Numbered from the stretch's first letter, positions 55,611 to 64,000 are shown. The stretch is DNA of 64,000 nt from Agrobacterium albertimagni AOL15 (GCF_000300855.1 NZ_ALJF01000009.1:49174-113173), one strand, 5' to 3'. The notes: a model not told the origin generated them from the letters alone. Numbers and translations: made by a program.

Positions 55611-56372
55611 AACAGCTGGGTTTTTCAGATCGCAATCGAACAGGATGTCGCTGCCCAAGGTATAGACCTTGGCAGCCGGCCGGTGAGCGCTGGAGAGCTT
55701 GTCGATCGGCGGCAGCGCGATGCCGGCAGGTCCCGAGCCAATGATCAGCGGCGCAATCGCGACATGCAGGCGATCGACGAGATCGGCTTCGATAAAGCGG
55801 GCGATCGTGCGGGCGCCGCCTTCGACGAGGATGCGACGCAAGCCGCGGTCCGCAAGTGCGTCCAGAATGTCCTGAGGGTCGAGGCCACCCTCGCCCCTGC
55901 GAACACGGATGACGTCGGCTCCCTGGGATTTGACCGGTGCATCATGACCCTGCACGAGAATGACCGGCGCGCCGCCGTCGCGAAACAGGCGTTCCTCGCC
56001 GGTCAGTTCCGCGCGGCAATCAATCACAACACGGACGGGATTGGGGCCTTTCACGGCCCTGACGGAAAGCCTCGGGTCGTCGCATTTGACGGTGCCGACA
56101 CCGACAATCACGGCTTCCACGAGCGCGCGACAGCGATGAAGATGCGCGATGCCATCGCTTCCGGAGATGTCGCGCGCGTCACCTGATGGCGTGGCCACGC
56201 GGCCATCGAGCGACTGTCCGACCTGTGCCAGGACAAAGCTGCGCTCGGCGGCGGCGATCGGGGCGTAGAGGGCCATGACAGGATCGCCTTCGTCTGCACC
56301 GGTTTGGCTTGCGCTGCCGCGCATTGCAAGAAGGCGCGCCCAAAGCTGGTCCGTCATGTCGATCTTACGCAT
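55563..56372 (-). CDS. Stand-alone RibD-type reductase domain protein
   Basis: This 269-residue protein consists of the RibD C-terminal reductase fold only: SLDGRVATPSGDARDI, GVGTVKCDDPRLSVR and LVEGGARTIARFI are intact. The deaminase domain of bifunctional RibD is absent. This domain reduces the ribosyl side chain of the riboflavin pyrimidine intermediate with NADPH, and would act well on the product of the nearby cyclohydrolase II. AGGAC precedes the ATG at 56372; 56357 is possible. It is 22 bp downstream of the cytochrome b561 gene. Confidence 0.88.
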   Translation of the reverse strand: MRKIDMTDQLWARLLAMRGSASQTGADEGDPVMALYAPIAAAERSFVLAQVGQSLDGRVATPSGDARDISGSDGIAHLHRCRALVEAVIVGVGTVKCDDPRLSVRAVKGPNPVRVVIDCRAELTGEERLFRDGGAPVILVQGHDAPVKSQGADVIRVRRGEGGLDPQDILDALADRGLRRILVEGGARTIARFIEADLVDRLHVAIAPLIIGSGPAGIALPPIDKLSSAHRPAAKVYTLGSDILFDCDLKNPAVSVSGEREHIRVADHA

Positions 56373-56393
56373 CGAGGTCCTGTCCCGAAGAAT

Positions 56394-56930
56394 TCACAAT
56401 ATGCGGTAAAGCGTTCCGTCGCGGCGGATCACGTGGTGAAAGACCACCGCCGCAATATGCAACGCAAAGAGAGCCAAAATGATCCACGCGCTCCATGTGT
56501 GGATCGCCGAAAGGGTAAAGGCGATGTCCGGTGACTTGCCGATCGGGCTCCAGACGGTGAACAGACCAAACCATTTGAGCGGAAAGCCATGGGCATTGGT
56601 TGCCAGGAACCCGGAAACCGGCATGACGATCAGGAAGACATAGAGAAGCCCGTGCACTGCATGGGCAGCTGCCTTCTCCAAAGGCGGCGCCTCGACCAGA
56701 GGCGCCCCGCTCGTCAGCCTTGCACCGATCCGCACCAGCATCAGCCACAGGACCAGGAAGCCCAGACTTTCGTGGATCAGATAGAAGTCGAGCTTCACGT
56801 CCTCCTTCACGAATCCAATCATCTGGCCAAGCGGCCAGGTCATGAGGACAAGGACTGCAATCAGCCAATGGAGGATGCGCAGCGTGCCTGCATAGCGTTC
56901 GCCCGCCAGCATCGATTGTGCGCCGTTCAT
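56394..56930 (-). CDS. Cytochrome b561 (CybB-like)
   Basis: This 178-residue membrane di-haem cytochrome has four hydrophobic helices with the haem-ligand His residues in LRILHWLIAVLVL, YLIHESLGFLV, AAAHAVHGLLYV and ALHIAAVVFHHV. It carries electrons between quinone and cytoplasmic or periplasmic partners. It is unclear whether it is part of the RibD transcript or only adjacent. The 142 bp upstream hold no clear promoter. Confidence 0.92.
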   Translation of the reverse strand: MNGAQSMLAGERYAGTLRILHWLIAVLVLMTWPLGQMIGFVKEDVKLDFYLIHESLGFLVLWLMLVRIGARLTSGAPLVEAPPLEKAAAHAVHGLLYVFLIVMPVSGFLATNAHGFPLKWFGLFTVWSPIGKSPDIAFTLSAIHTWSAWIILALFALHIAAVVFHHVIRRDGTLYRIL

Positions 56931-57072
56931 TACACTTTGCTCCGATCCCAGACCATTCGTGCGCCAGACCTCCTCGTCTGCCGCCCATCAGTCATCCGTT
57001 CTCAGGATGTGACGGTTTGACAACAATGTAAACGGAAGATCAGGGCTCGCAGATCATGTCACGCTGTGGTGA

Positions 57073-58251
57073 TCAAAGTGTCGGAGGCGCTTTCTGGAAG
57101 AAAACATAGGAGCCCTTGGCGACCTTGAAGATATCGCAATTGCGCCGGACCTTGCGATCGCCTTCCAGCCGGAAAACACCGAGCGAGCCTGAAAAGCCAT
57201 TCGGCGACATGAGCTGCTCGGGTGTGAAGGCCGCCTCCCGGAAGCGGCCAGCGAGACCGATTGCCATCGCCATGGCGTCGAAACCGTAGCCGGCTTGGGC
57301 AGAAGCCGGCATGCCGTAGCTTGCCATATACCGGCTGCCGATCCTTGCCTGGACGTTCTGGTCGTAGCGACAGACGATGCTGCCGGTCAGCTTCGGTTCA
57401 CTGAGGTCCTGCGCCGTCAGAACGGCACTCGCGACAATCTTGCGTCCCGGCCGCGGCGGCTTGGCGGCATCTGCCTTTTTCAGCACGTCGCCCGGCGACT
57501 TGATGCCGGGCATCAGTACCACCATGTCGGCCTTGCTCCACGAGTTCAGAGCCTTTGCAGGCAGTGTGCCGCCGCTCAACTCGATAATCGGTTCGACCTT
57601 CCCGCCAAAAGCCTTAATCTGGCTGGCGATGCGATCGGCCTGCGCTTTTTCTGCCGGAGATGAGGCGAGGATCACCGCATGGGTCGCCCCTTCGGCCATC
57701 GCAAAGGATGCGCTTTCGATCAGGCTGTCAGTAGGGCTGGATACGAAGGGATAGACATTTTCAGGCAGGACCGCCTCGTTCGTCTGGAATGCGACCATGG
57801 GGACCTGAAGTCCGCCGAGGCCGCGCTGAACCGCTTCGAACTCCGCGCCACGGGCGGTGGTGACGATGAAGGACACCTGCTGGCGCGCCAAGGTCCTTGC
57901 CGCGGCCTCGATCGCGTCCGGCTTTTCCGTCGTCTCGAGCATGGTGAGCTTCACGACGTCGGATCCGAGCGTGTTGACGGCCAGAGCGGCACCATCCCGG
58001 TACTCGCTGTCAGCCTGGCGGCTCGGTTGATCGGCACGACGGACACCGAGATAGGCGACCTTTACTGAACCGGATCCCAGGGTCTGGTTATAGAGCCCTG
58101 TATCGTTGGCAGGCGTCACGGCCGCAGAGGCTCCGCCCTCTCCAGGGTTCGGCTTGAAGTCATCGGTCTGACAAGAGGATAAAGCGGCAAGCAGCAGAGC
58201 CGAAGCTCCGGCGCGCAGGAAGCTCCGCGTAAACTGTTCTATTCCGACCAT
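57073..58251 (-). CDS. LppC/LpoA-like lipoprotein with periplasmic-binding fold
   Basis: This 392-residue lipoprotein has signal peptide and lipobox LSSC at about residue 28, then a type-I periplasmic-binding-protein domain (VKVAYLGVRRADQP, then PMVAFQTNEAVLPENVYPF). This fold is shared by penicillin-binding protein activators (LpoA/LppC) and branched-chain amino acid receptors; the lipid anchor and lack of a transport operon favour the first. The ATG at 58251 gives a good signal sequence. Confidence 0.82.
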   Translation of the reverse strand: MVGIEQFTRSFLRAGASALLLAALSSCQTDDFKPNPGEGGASAAVTPANDTGLYNQTLGSGSVKVAYLGVRRADQPSRQADSEYRDGAALAVNTLGSDVVKLTMLETTEKPDAIEAAARTLARQQVSFIVTTARGAEFEAVQRGLGGLQVPMVAFQTNEAVLPENVYPFVSSPTDSLIESASFAMAEGATHAVILASSPAEKAQADRIASQIKAFGGKVEPIIELSGGTLPAKALNSWSKADMVVLMPGIKSPGDVLKKADAAKPPRPGRKIVASAVLTAQDLSEPKLTGSIVCRYDQNVQARIGSRYMASYGMPASAQAGYGFDAMAMAIGLAGRFREAAFTPEQLMSPNGFSGSLGVFRLEGDRKVRRNCDIFKVAKGSYVFFQKAPPTL

Positions 58252-58579
58252 GATGGCGCCAAGTCTCGTTCCCGATCCGTTGGCGAACGTTAAGCATTGG
58301 CACTCGGTGAAGCAAGAGCGAAGCTGTTCCATATCTGGGCAGACTGCAGCAAAAGCAACAGCTGGGCTCGAGTGGCAACACAGGAGAACGGCTTAGATCC
58401 CGGACGCCTTGAGCGCCTCTGTTTCCTGCATTGTGGCCACCTTGGTTAACAAGATATACCGATCATCCAAAGCATTTTACTATAATAATGCGACGCGCAT
58501 TCAAAGTATAGAAGCCATCTATACGAACAGATAATTCAAGCATTGCCGCTACTCTTCAAGCAACGATTGGAGAATAGCG
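58252..58579. other. AT-rich control region upstream of the LapG-like gene, with two dyads
   Basis: In this 328-bp non-coding stretch the last 150 bp are clearly AT-rich for this genome. Two perfect inverted repeats lie close together: 58487-58501 (AATGCG-N3-CGCATT) and 58506-58524 (GTATAGA-N5-TCTATAC), 55-80 bp before the GTG start. They are likely operators for the protease gene. Confidence 0.55.
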
Positions 58580-59542
58580 GTGCTCAAGAAGAACAAGAAC
58601 ATTGTCGCAGTCTCAGCCCTTGTCGCGGCCACCCTCGCGTCATCAGGCTCGCTGGCGGCTCCCATGCTGCCACACACGATGACGTCTTACTCAAACGTTG
58701 CCCAGACACTCGTGCTTGGAATGAGCCCGTTTGCAGGCTCACTCGGCACCAATCTTTTCGGCAAGATCGAACAGCGCTGGGAGCAGACCGCAGAGGCCTT
58801 TGCCCAGTCGGTCGCCACACAGATGGTCGCAATCGCGCCGATGCGCACCGAGCTCTCCACCGGTACCGTCGCCAAAGCGCCGAAGGAGGTAGCGCCGAAC
58901 CAGCGCAAGACACCGACCAACGACGTCTTCGACTCCGTGGCCATTCCCTTCAAGAAACTCGGCGCACTGAAGAAGGCGGCACCGACCTTTGCCGAGATCG
59001 CCAAGGGCACCGCGCTTCGGTGCGGCGGCGCCAATTGTTTCGAGATGGATGCTGTCGTTCACCGGACATCGGCCGGAGGCGGCATGTCATCGCTCCGCGA
59101 CAAGCTCAATCTCGTCAATCACGCGGTGAACCGCCGCATCACGTACCGCAAGGACATCGACAGTCATGGTCGGGTGGATCAATGGTCCTCGCCGTCCCAG
59201 ACCCTCGCCTCCGGTTATGGCGACTGCGAAGACTATGCCCTCTTGAAAATGGCGGTCCTCGAAGCACAGGGCTTTTCGCTGCAGGACATGACCGTCGTCA
59301 TCCTCTACGACAAGAAGCGGCACTTCTATCATGCCGTTCTGTCGGTCGAAATCCAGGGAACGCATTACATCCTCGACAACATGCGGGATCAGGTTCTAGC
59401 GGACAGCCGCCTGCCTGATTACCAGCCACTGTTTTCCATCTCGAATGGCCGCGGCTTCCTGCATGGTACCCGCACCAAGGGGAAGGCTATGGCCATGAAG
59501 AGCTTCGACAGCATCGCACCGGGCGAAGGCGGGGAACTCTGA
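58580..59542 (+). CDS. lapG: LapG-like periplasmic cysteine protease (transglutaminase-like)
   Basis: This 320-residue protein has a signal peptide (about residues 1-26) and a C-terminal bacterial transglutaminase-like protease domain. The triad is C216 (GYGDCEDYALLK), H251 (FYHAVL) and D266 (LDN), spaced as in LapG. LapG clips the N-terminal retention module of a giant surface adhesin so that it leaves the cell. It starts with GTG (GGAG upstream) and faces a type I secretion operon, which supports the role. The regulator LapD and the adhesin itself are not in the window. Confidence 0.9.
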   Translation: MLKKNKNIVAVSALVAATLASSGSLAAPMLPHTMTSYSNVAQTLVLGMSPFAGSLGTNLFGKIEQRWEQTAEAFAQSVATQMVAIAPMRTELSTGTVAKAPKEVAPNQRKTPTNDVFDSVAIPFKKLGALKKAAPTFAEIAKGTALRCGGANCFEMDAVVHRTSAGGGMSSLRDKLNLVNHAVNRRITYRKDIDSHGRVDQWSSPSQTLASGYGDCEDYALLKMAVLEAQGFSLQDMTVVILYDKKRHFYHAVLSVEIQGTHYILDNMRDQVLADSRLPDYQPLFSISNGRGFLHGTRTKGKAMAMKSFDSIAPGEGGEL

Positions 59543-59574
59543 GCGGATCGTCCGCCCAGTCGTGCAGCTCGACC

Positions 59575-60231
59575 TCAGCCCCGGACGACGTAGCCGATGA
59601 CCATCTGCTTCTGATGGCTGGGCGCCATGGCGAGGTTCATTTGGCCGGTCAGCTGCTTTCCGGCACAGGTGGCGGTGAAGCCGGTGGTTATCATCTTGCC
59701 CCTGGACGACAGGCTCTGCAGCGCTTCATCGACCTGCGTGTCGAGAACAAAGCGGAAGCCGGCCGAGAGCTGCGCGATATTGCCCAGCACAAGCTTCTGC
59801 TTCAGCATGGTCATGAAGGGCTCGTTGAAAAACTGGATCTTCTTGTCACGCGTGAGCACGATGGCGGGCGTCGGACAGGCCTGGATCAGCGCATTCAGAT
59901 TCTCAACCGAGTAGACATTTTCCATCAGTGACAGGCGACGCCACATCCAGCGAAACGCAAGCACACGCAGCATGGATGCCAGATTGCCATTCTCGCCCAT
60001 CTGGCCGGCAGCCTGATCCACCACATCGCCCAGGGATTGCCGCGAACCGTTCAGCAGCCAGGCGAGACCATCCCAGTAGACGCTTTCCAGCCTGATACCC
60101 CGGCGCGCTCCACCTTTGCCGATGATCGCGCGGAATTTGGGTTCCGCGTCATGCTCCTCGACATGCCGCATCGCGGCCGGGTTTACGTCGGCTGGTTCAG
60201 AGTAAGACGCTTGCCGATCGGAAAGGGCCAT
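59575..60231 (-). CDS. Ribbon-helix-helix plus PAS domain protein
   Basis: This 218-residue protein has an N-terminal RHH_4-type DNA-binding segment (residues about 42-72; GIRLESVYWDGLAWLLNGSR) and a C-terminal PAS-like domain (PAIVLTRDKKIQFFNEPFM). RHH proteins bind operators as dimers, and PAS would sense a small signal or cofactor. It is the last gene of the secretion operon, three bases after the membrane-fusion gene, so it probably tunes adhesin or secretion expression. This pairing is not one I know from described Lap systems. Confidence 0.78.
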   Translation of the reverse strand: MALSDRQASYSEPADVNPAAMRHVEEHDAEPKFRAIIGKGGARRGIRLESVYWDGLAWLLNGSRQSLGDVVDQAAGQMGENGNLASMLRVLAFRWMWRRLSLMENVYSVENLNALIQACPTPAIVLTRDKKIQFFNEPFMTMLKQKLVLGNIAQLSAGFRFVLDTQVDEALQSLSSRGKMITTGFTATCAGKQLTGQMNLAMAPSHQKQMVIGYVVRG

Positions 60232-60234
60232 GGC

Positions 60235-61527
60235 TCACCGCTCGGTCAGGGCGACGGATTGCGCCTTGTTGATCGGCTTCATGAGATAGCTGAGGATTGT
60301 CTTGCGGCCGGTCATGATTTCTGCCGAGGCGACCATGCCCGGAATGATGGGGTAGCTCTTGTCGCCGCGCGTCAGCTCGGACTGGTCCGTCTTGACATGG
60401 ACCAGATAGAAGGTCTCGCCCTTCTCCTTGTCGACGATACTGTCGGCGGAGACATTGGTCACCTCGCCTTCCAGCCCGCCGAAGATCGAGAAGTCGTAAG
60501 CCGTAACTTTCACGATCGCCTTCTGGCCGCGCGTCACGAATGCCACGTCACGCGGTGAAATCTTGGCTTCGATCAGAAGCGTGTCTGCGGTCGGGACAAT
60601 GCCCGCGACCACGGTGCCTGGGTCGACATAGGCGCCGATCGTATTGACCTCGAGCGTGTTGACGATGCCATCCACCGGTGAGCGGATATCGGTGCGGCTG
60701 ACACGATCGGTCGCACCACGGATCGTTTCGTCGATGACGGAGAGTTCAGCGAGCGTCTGTGCCTTTTCCGTCAATGCCTGCTGACGCAGCTGAAGCGCCA
60801 GTTCATCCACCTGGAGACGCGCTTCCTCTACCGCGCCGCGCAACCGCTCGAGGCTCTCCTGATAAACCGTGATCTGACCGCGCTGGTCCGTCAGTTCGCG
60901 CTCGAGCGCAATCAGCTCGGTCTGCGCCACGAGACCCTTCTTGGCCAGCGGGCTCATCAGATCGTATTGCCGCGTCGCCTGGGTGATGTTCTGCTCGAGG
61001 CGCACGATATTGGCCTGCGCCTCGCTCAGTTCATTCTCGCGCTGACGCACGCGTTCCCGAAGCACGCCCGCCTTGTTGAGATAGGCGGCCTTGTTCGCGG
61101 CGAAGAGCCGCTCCTCATTTGCACAAACCTGGCTGGCGACCGATTGGACGTCGTTTGGGCAGACGAAGGCGACGTCATAGGAGCCGACCTCTTCCAGCGC
61201 CAGGCGCGCAATCTTGGCGCCGAGGGCCCGCGCCTTTGCGACGGACTCCCCGAGCGACGATTCCGTCGTCGTATTGTTGAGCTGGACGATCAGTTCACCC
61301 TTGCGCACGATCTGGCCGACCTGAACGGCGATGGTCTCCACCACCCCTGCTTCGGACGACTGAACGATCTGTGTCTTGGAGACGGGAATGACCTTGCCTT
61401 CCCCTCTCGCGATTTCATCGATCTCAGCGATTGCCGCCCAGGCCAGAAAGAGGACGATGAAACACGCGACAAAAACCACGATCATACGGGCCATGAACGG
61501 AGGCGTGTCGGCAACCGGACGGCTCAT
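60235..61527 (-). CDS. lapC: Type I secretion membrane-fusion protein (HlyD/LapC-like)
   Basis: This 430-residue protein has one N-terminal membrane helix (VVFVACFIVLFLAWAAI), a biotinyl-lipoyl-like part, long coiled-coil (about residues 150-260) and a C-terminal beta domain (DIRSPVDGIVNTLEVN, VKVTAYDFSIFGGLEG). It joins the ABC exporter to the outer-membrane channel. Its ATGA overlaps the exporter stop. A lap-type name is given because of the adjacent LapG-like gene. Confidence 0.9.
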   Translation of the reverse strand: MSRPVADTPPFMARMIVVFVACFIVLFLAWAAIAEIDEIARGEGKVIPVSKTQIVQSSEAGVVETIAVQVGQIVRKGELIVQLNNTTTESSLGESVAKARALGAKIARLALEEVGSYDVAFVCPNDVQSVASQVCANEERLFAANKAAYLNKAGVLRERVRQRENELSEAQANIVRLEQNITQATRQYDLMSPLAKKGLVAQTELIALERELTDQRGQITVYQESLERLRGAVEEARLQVDELALQLRQQALTEKAQTLAELSVIDETIRGATDRVSRTDIRSPVDGIVNTLEVNTIGAYVDPGTVVAGIVPTADTLLIEAKISPRDVAFVTRGQKAIVKVTAYDFSIFGGLEGEVTNVSADSIVDKEKGETFYLVHVKTDQSELTRGDKSYPIIPGMVASAEIMTGRKTILSYLMKPINKAQSVALTER

Positions 61528-63677
61528 GGCTTCACGCCCTTCTTCTGCATGGCTTCGATAACCTGATGCTTCGGCCCGTCTGCCACCACACGCCCCTTGT
61601 CGAGGACGATCAGGCGATCGACGAGATCGAGCATCGTGAAGCGATGGGTTGCGATCAGCAATGTGGTGTTCTTGTCGAACGCATTCGACAAACGGTTGAT
61701 CAGATGACGCTCGCTGGCCAGATCCATGGCGCCCGAAGGCTCATCGAGGAAAACGATCTTCGGTTTCGTGAGCAGAAGACGTGCTATCGTCATGGCCTGC
61801 TTCTGGCCACTCGACAGATTGGATCCGCGCTCGCCGACGGGCATGTCGAAGCCGCGGGGATGCCGCGAGACGAACTCTTCAACACCTGTCATGCGGGCCA
61901 CTTCGAGCAGTTCCTCGTCGGTCGCATCTGCCCGACCGATCAGGAGGTTCTCCTTGACCGTCCCGGAGAAGAGATCCGAGGACTGGCCTGCGACGGCAAC
62001 GGCGGAGCGCACTTCCGACATGTGGTACTGGCGGATGTCGACGCCATCGATCAGCACGCGCCCGTCTGTCGGCACGAAGAGACCATCCAGCAGACGGCCA
62101 AGCGTCGTCTTGCCGGAACCGATACGGCCGATGATGCCGACCTTTTCACCGGGCGCGACGGTCAGTGACAGCTTGCTGATGACCGGGTTGTCCGAGCCCG
62201 GATACTGGAAGCTCACATCCTGGAAACTGAAACCGCCATGCTTGATTTCGCGGTTGACGAAACCGACCGTCGACGGACGATCCTCCGGCTGCTCCATCAC
62301 CTGGTCGAGAATTCTAAGCGACAGCGTCGCCTGACGAAACCGCGCGAGCGTCATTGCGATCTGGCCGAGCGGCGCGCCAGCCCGGCTGGCAAGCATGACG
62401 GTGGCGATGATCGCGCCCATGGCGAGCCGCCCCTCCGAGAATTCGTAGGTGCCTGCAATCACGATCAGCACGCCGACAATCTGCTGTATGAGCGCCGTCA
62501 GGTTGATCGCATTGGTCGAGACATGCTTGATCTCTTCGCTCGTGCGGCTCGAATGCTTCATCAATTCCTGCCAGCGACGCAGCATGGTCGCTTCGGCGCG
62601 CAGGCTCTTCAGCGTCTCGATGGTCGAGATCGTCTCGACCAAAAGCGCCTGCCGTTTCGACGCCTCGTTGGACGCCGCTGCCATCCGGTGGCCAATCTGG
62701 GCCTGAGCGCGAAGTCCGATCGCGATCGACAGGATCAGCGCTACGGCCGGAATGATCGCAAGCCAGCCAGAGATCAGATAGATAACGATCAGGAAGATGA
62801 AGACGAAGGCCGTATCGATCATCAGACCGATCGTGTTCGAGGTGAAGAACTCGCGCACAAACTCGTACTGCATGACGCGATTGGCATATTCGCCCGTCGA
62901 CATCGGGCGCGAGGCAAGCGTCGTATTCAGCACCTTGTCGAAGATCATCTGCGACAGGCGCAAATCGGCGTTGCGCCCGGCGTGGTCGATCAACGAGGCG
63001 CGCGCTTCCTTGAGCAGATAATCGAAGAGATAGGCGAGCATGATGCCGGCTGCGAGCACCCACAGGGTGGGAATTGCCTTATTGGGCAACACGCGGTCGT
63101 AGACATTCATCGTGAAGAGCGGCGAGGCAAGCGCGATCAGGTTGATGAAGAGCGCGGCAAGGATGACCCGCAGATAGGTCCGCCAATAAGGCATCAGCGC
63201 CCGCACCAGCCAATGGCGCTTCTCGATCTCGTCGGCGCTGCCGATCCGCGCGTCTTCCGTGTCGTTCCGATAAAAGAGCGTGAAGGCGAACAGGAACTCA
63301 GGACCGAGCGCCATGAGTTCCTGATGCGTCAGGCGGGCCGAAGCGGTGCCCTCGCGAATATCGAGCGTGTAGACTCCGTCGTCGCTGACCTCGAGCAAGG
63401 GCAGCGTGCCGCCATCCTTGAGGACGACAATGGCTGGACAGTCAAAATCGTTTTCCCGGATAGCACGTTCGCCGATCCGCATGACCTGCAGACCAATCCG
63501 CTCGGCGACATGTTCCACATCGTCGAGTTCGAGAGATTCAACGATTTCGTCCGGCAGACCTGAGAACAGCACGGTATCGGAGCTGGGCCGACCGTAAAAT
63601 GTGGCGACAGCCTTGAATGACGCACGAAAGCTCAGGCGGGCACGAGGGCCCGCCGGTTCGATCAACGAATTTAACAT
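61524..63677 (-). CDS. lapB: Type I secretion ABC exporter (LapB-like)
   Basis: This 717-residue exporter has an N-terminal C39-like domain without catalytic Cys (about residues 1-130), six membrane helices, and an ATPase with Walker A GRIGSGKTT, signature LSSGQKQ and Walker B IVFLDEPSGAMD. Degenerate C39 domains are typical of exporters of RTX proteins and large adhesins, which are secreted without a cleaved leader. It follows the TolC-like gene by 21 bp. Confidence 0.93.
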   Translation of the reverse strand: MLNSLIEPAGPRARLSFRASFKAVATFYGRPSSDTVLFSGLPDEIVESLELDDVEHVAERIGLQVMRIGERAIRENDFDCPAIVVLKDGGTLPLLEVSDDGVYTLDIREGTASARLTHQELMALGPEFLFAFTLFYRNDTEDARIGSADEIEKRHWLVRALMPYWRTYLRVILAALFINLIALASPLFTMNVYDRVLPNKAIPTLWVLAAGIMLAYLFDYLLKEARASLIDHAGRNADLRLSQMIFDKVLNTTLASRPMSTGEYANRVMQYEFVREFFTSNTIGLMIDTAFVFIFLIVIYLISGWLAIIPAVALILSIAIGLRAQAQIGHRMAAASNEASKRQALLVETISTIETLKSLRAEATMLRRWQELMKHSSRTSEEIKHVSTNAINLTALIQQIVGVLIVIAGTYEFSEGRLAMGAIIATVMLASRAGAPLGQIAMTLARFRQATLSLRILDQVMEQPEDRPSTVGFVNREIKHGGFSFQDVSFQYPGSDNPVISKLSLTVAPGEKVGIIGRIGSGKTTLGRLLDGLFVPTDGRVLIDGVDIRQYHMSEVRSAVAVAGQSSDLFSGTVKENLLIGRADATDEELLEVARMTGVEEFVSRHPRGFDMPVGERGSNLSSGQKQAMTIARLLLTKPKIVFLDEPSGAMDLASERHLINRLSNAFDKNTTLLIATHRFTMLDLVDRLIVLDKGRVVADGPKHQVIEAMQKKGVKP

Positions 63678-63698
63678 GTCATCCTATCGGATGGGCGT

Positions 63699-64000
63699 TT
63701 ACTGGAGCGGCGCCAGGAGGTCCATCGGAATTCCCGCCTTTTGCCGCGGATCCCGTTGGACATAAGCCCCATTCGGGGTGGTCTTCACGGAGAACTCGTT
63801 GCGCGCATATGCATCGGTCTGGCCGACCGGCTTCGCATTCATGGTCTTCAGCAGGGAGCCTGAAGCCGCCAGGATCTTGTATTCCGCAAACAGAGCCGCG
63901 ACGCGGGCCGTTTCGGCGACGATGCTGGTGTTGAAGCGGGTGTTCTGTGCGTCGAGAACATCCAGAAGCGAGCGCTGGCCAATCTTTAACTGCTCGCCGT
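63699..64000 (-). CDS. TolC-family outer-membrane channel, C-terminal part (start outside window)
   Basis: These are the last 99 codons of a TolC-like protein on the minus strand, running off the window end. The QLKIGQRSLLDVLDAQ and FNTSIVAETARVAALFAEY segments match the last helical hairpin of type I secretion channels, followed by a short tail ending LLAPLQ. It is the first gene seen in the tolC-lapB-lapC order and would be the outer channel (LapE-like). Confidence 0.9.
   Translation of the reverse strand, partial: GEQLKIGQRSLLDVLDAQNTRFNTSIVAETARVAALFAEYKILAASGSLLKTMNAKPVGQTDAYARNEFSVKTTPNGAYVQRDPRQKAGIPMDLLAPLQ

Overview
The window looks like chromosomal DNA of a Rhizobiaceae-type alphaproteobacterium (Agrobacterium/Rhizobium/Sinorhizobium relatives). 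The evidence is the rhizobial flagellar and chemotaxis gene order with the rhizobia-specific regulators VisN/VisR and CheT, GC-rich codon use throughout, and repeated GGAAC-N16/17-CGTT promoters typical of the alphaproteobacterial general stress sigma factor EcfG/RpoE2. I see no tRNA, rRNA, insertion sequence, prophage or CRISPR array.

Region 1 (1-14.4 kb) is motility. It holds the end of fliG, flhB and a small hypothetical on the plus strand. On the minus strand are visN-visR and one long che operon reading icpA-like receptor, STAS protein, cheY1, cheA, cheW, cheR, cheB, cheY2, cheD, cheT, then fliF. Most junctions overlap by 1-4 bp.

Region 2 (14.7-28.6 kb) is a stress and stationary-phase island: two Ku genes around a three-domain LigD, glycogen synthase, a TreZ-type trehalohydrolase, a HWE histidine kinase, a lysozyme-like lipoprotein, and many small proteins (DUF2934, BON, lipoprotein, proline-rich, unknowns). 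At least eight transcription units carry a plausible EcfG promoter, including one nearly palindromic site placed to serve two divergent genes. A CsbD-like stress gene with a weaker copy lies at 39.5 kb.

Region 3 (28.8-39.2 kb) starts with a Tat-signal histidine phosphatase, an unknown winged-helix-like protein, a thioesterase and an SDR dehydrogenase. It continues with a GntR regulator divergent from a 5-oxoproline utilisation operon: NRAMP-like permease, PxpA, DUF1445 protein, PxpB-PxpC fusion, and a biotin carboxylase-BCCP fusion. Together the last two proteins contain the domain set of a urea carboxylase.

Region 4 (39.8-46.8 kb) is a hydroxycinnamate pathway: feruloyl/p-coumaroyl-CoA synthetase, hydratase-lyase, aromatic aldehyde dehydrogenase, PobA, and the regulators MarR and PobR. 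p-Coumarate would be converted to 4-hydroxybenzoate and then protocatechuate. No vanillate demethylase is present.

Region 5 (46.8-56.4 kb) is the least explained part and my main candidate for an undescribed system. It contains a GTP cyclohydrolase II with a degenerate RibB-like front domain, a stand-alone RibD-type reductase, a 6-pyruvoyltetrahydropterin synthase homologue that has lost its catalytic residues, a zinc-less dehydrogenase, a glycosyltransferase and a methyltransferase. Next to these are a CDP-alcohol phosphotransferase, an FkbM methyltransferase, a YbhN-like flippase and a membrane sulfatase-fold enzyme. I infer a GTP-derived pyrimidine or pteridine compound that is glycosylated and methylated, and possibly membrane linked.

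Region 6 (56.4-64 kb) holds cytochrome b561, an LppC-like lipoprotein, and a Lap-type adhesin export and release module: a LapG-like cysteine protease facing a type I secretion operon (TolC-like partial, ABC exporter, membrane-fusion protein) that ends in a ribbon-helix-helix-PAS protein.
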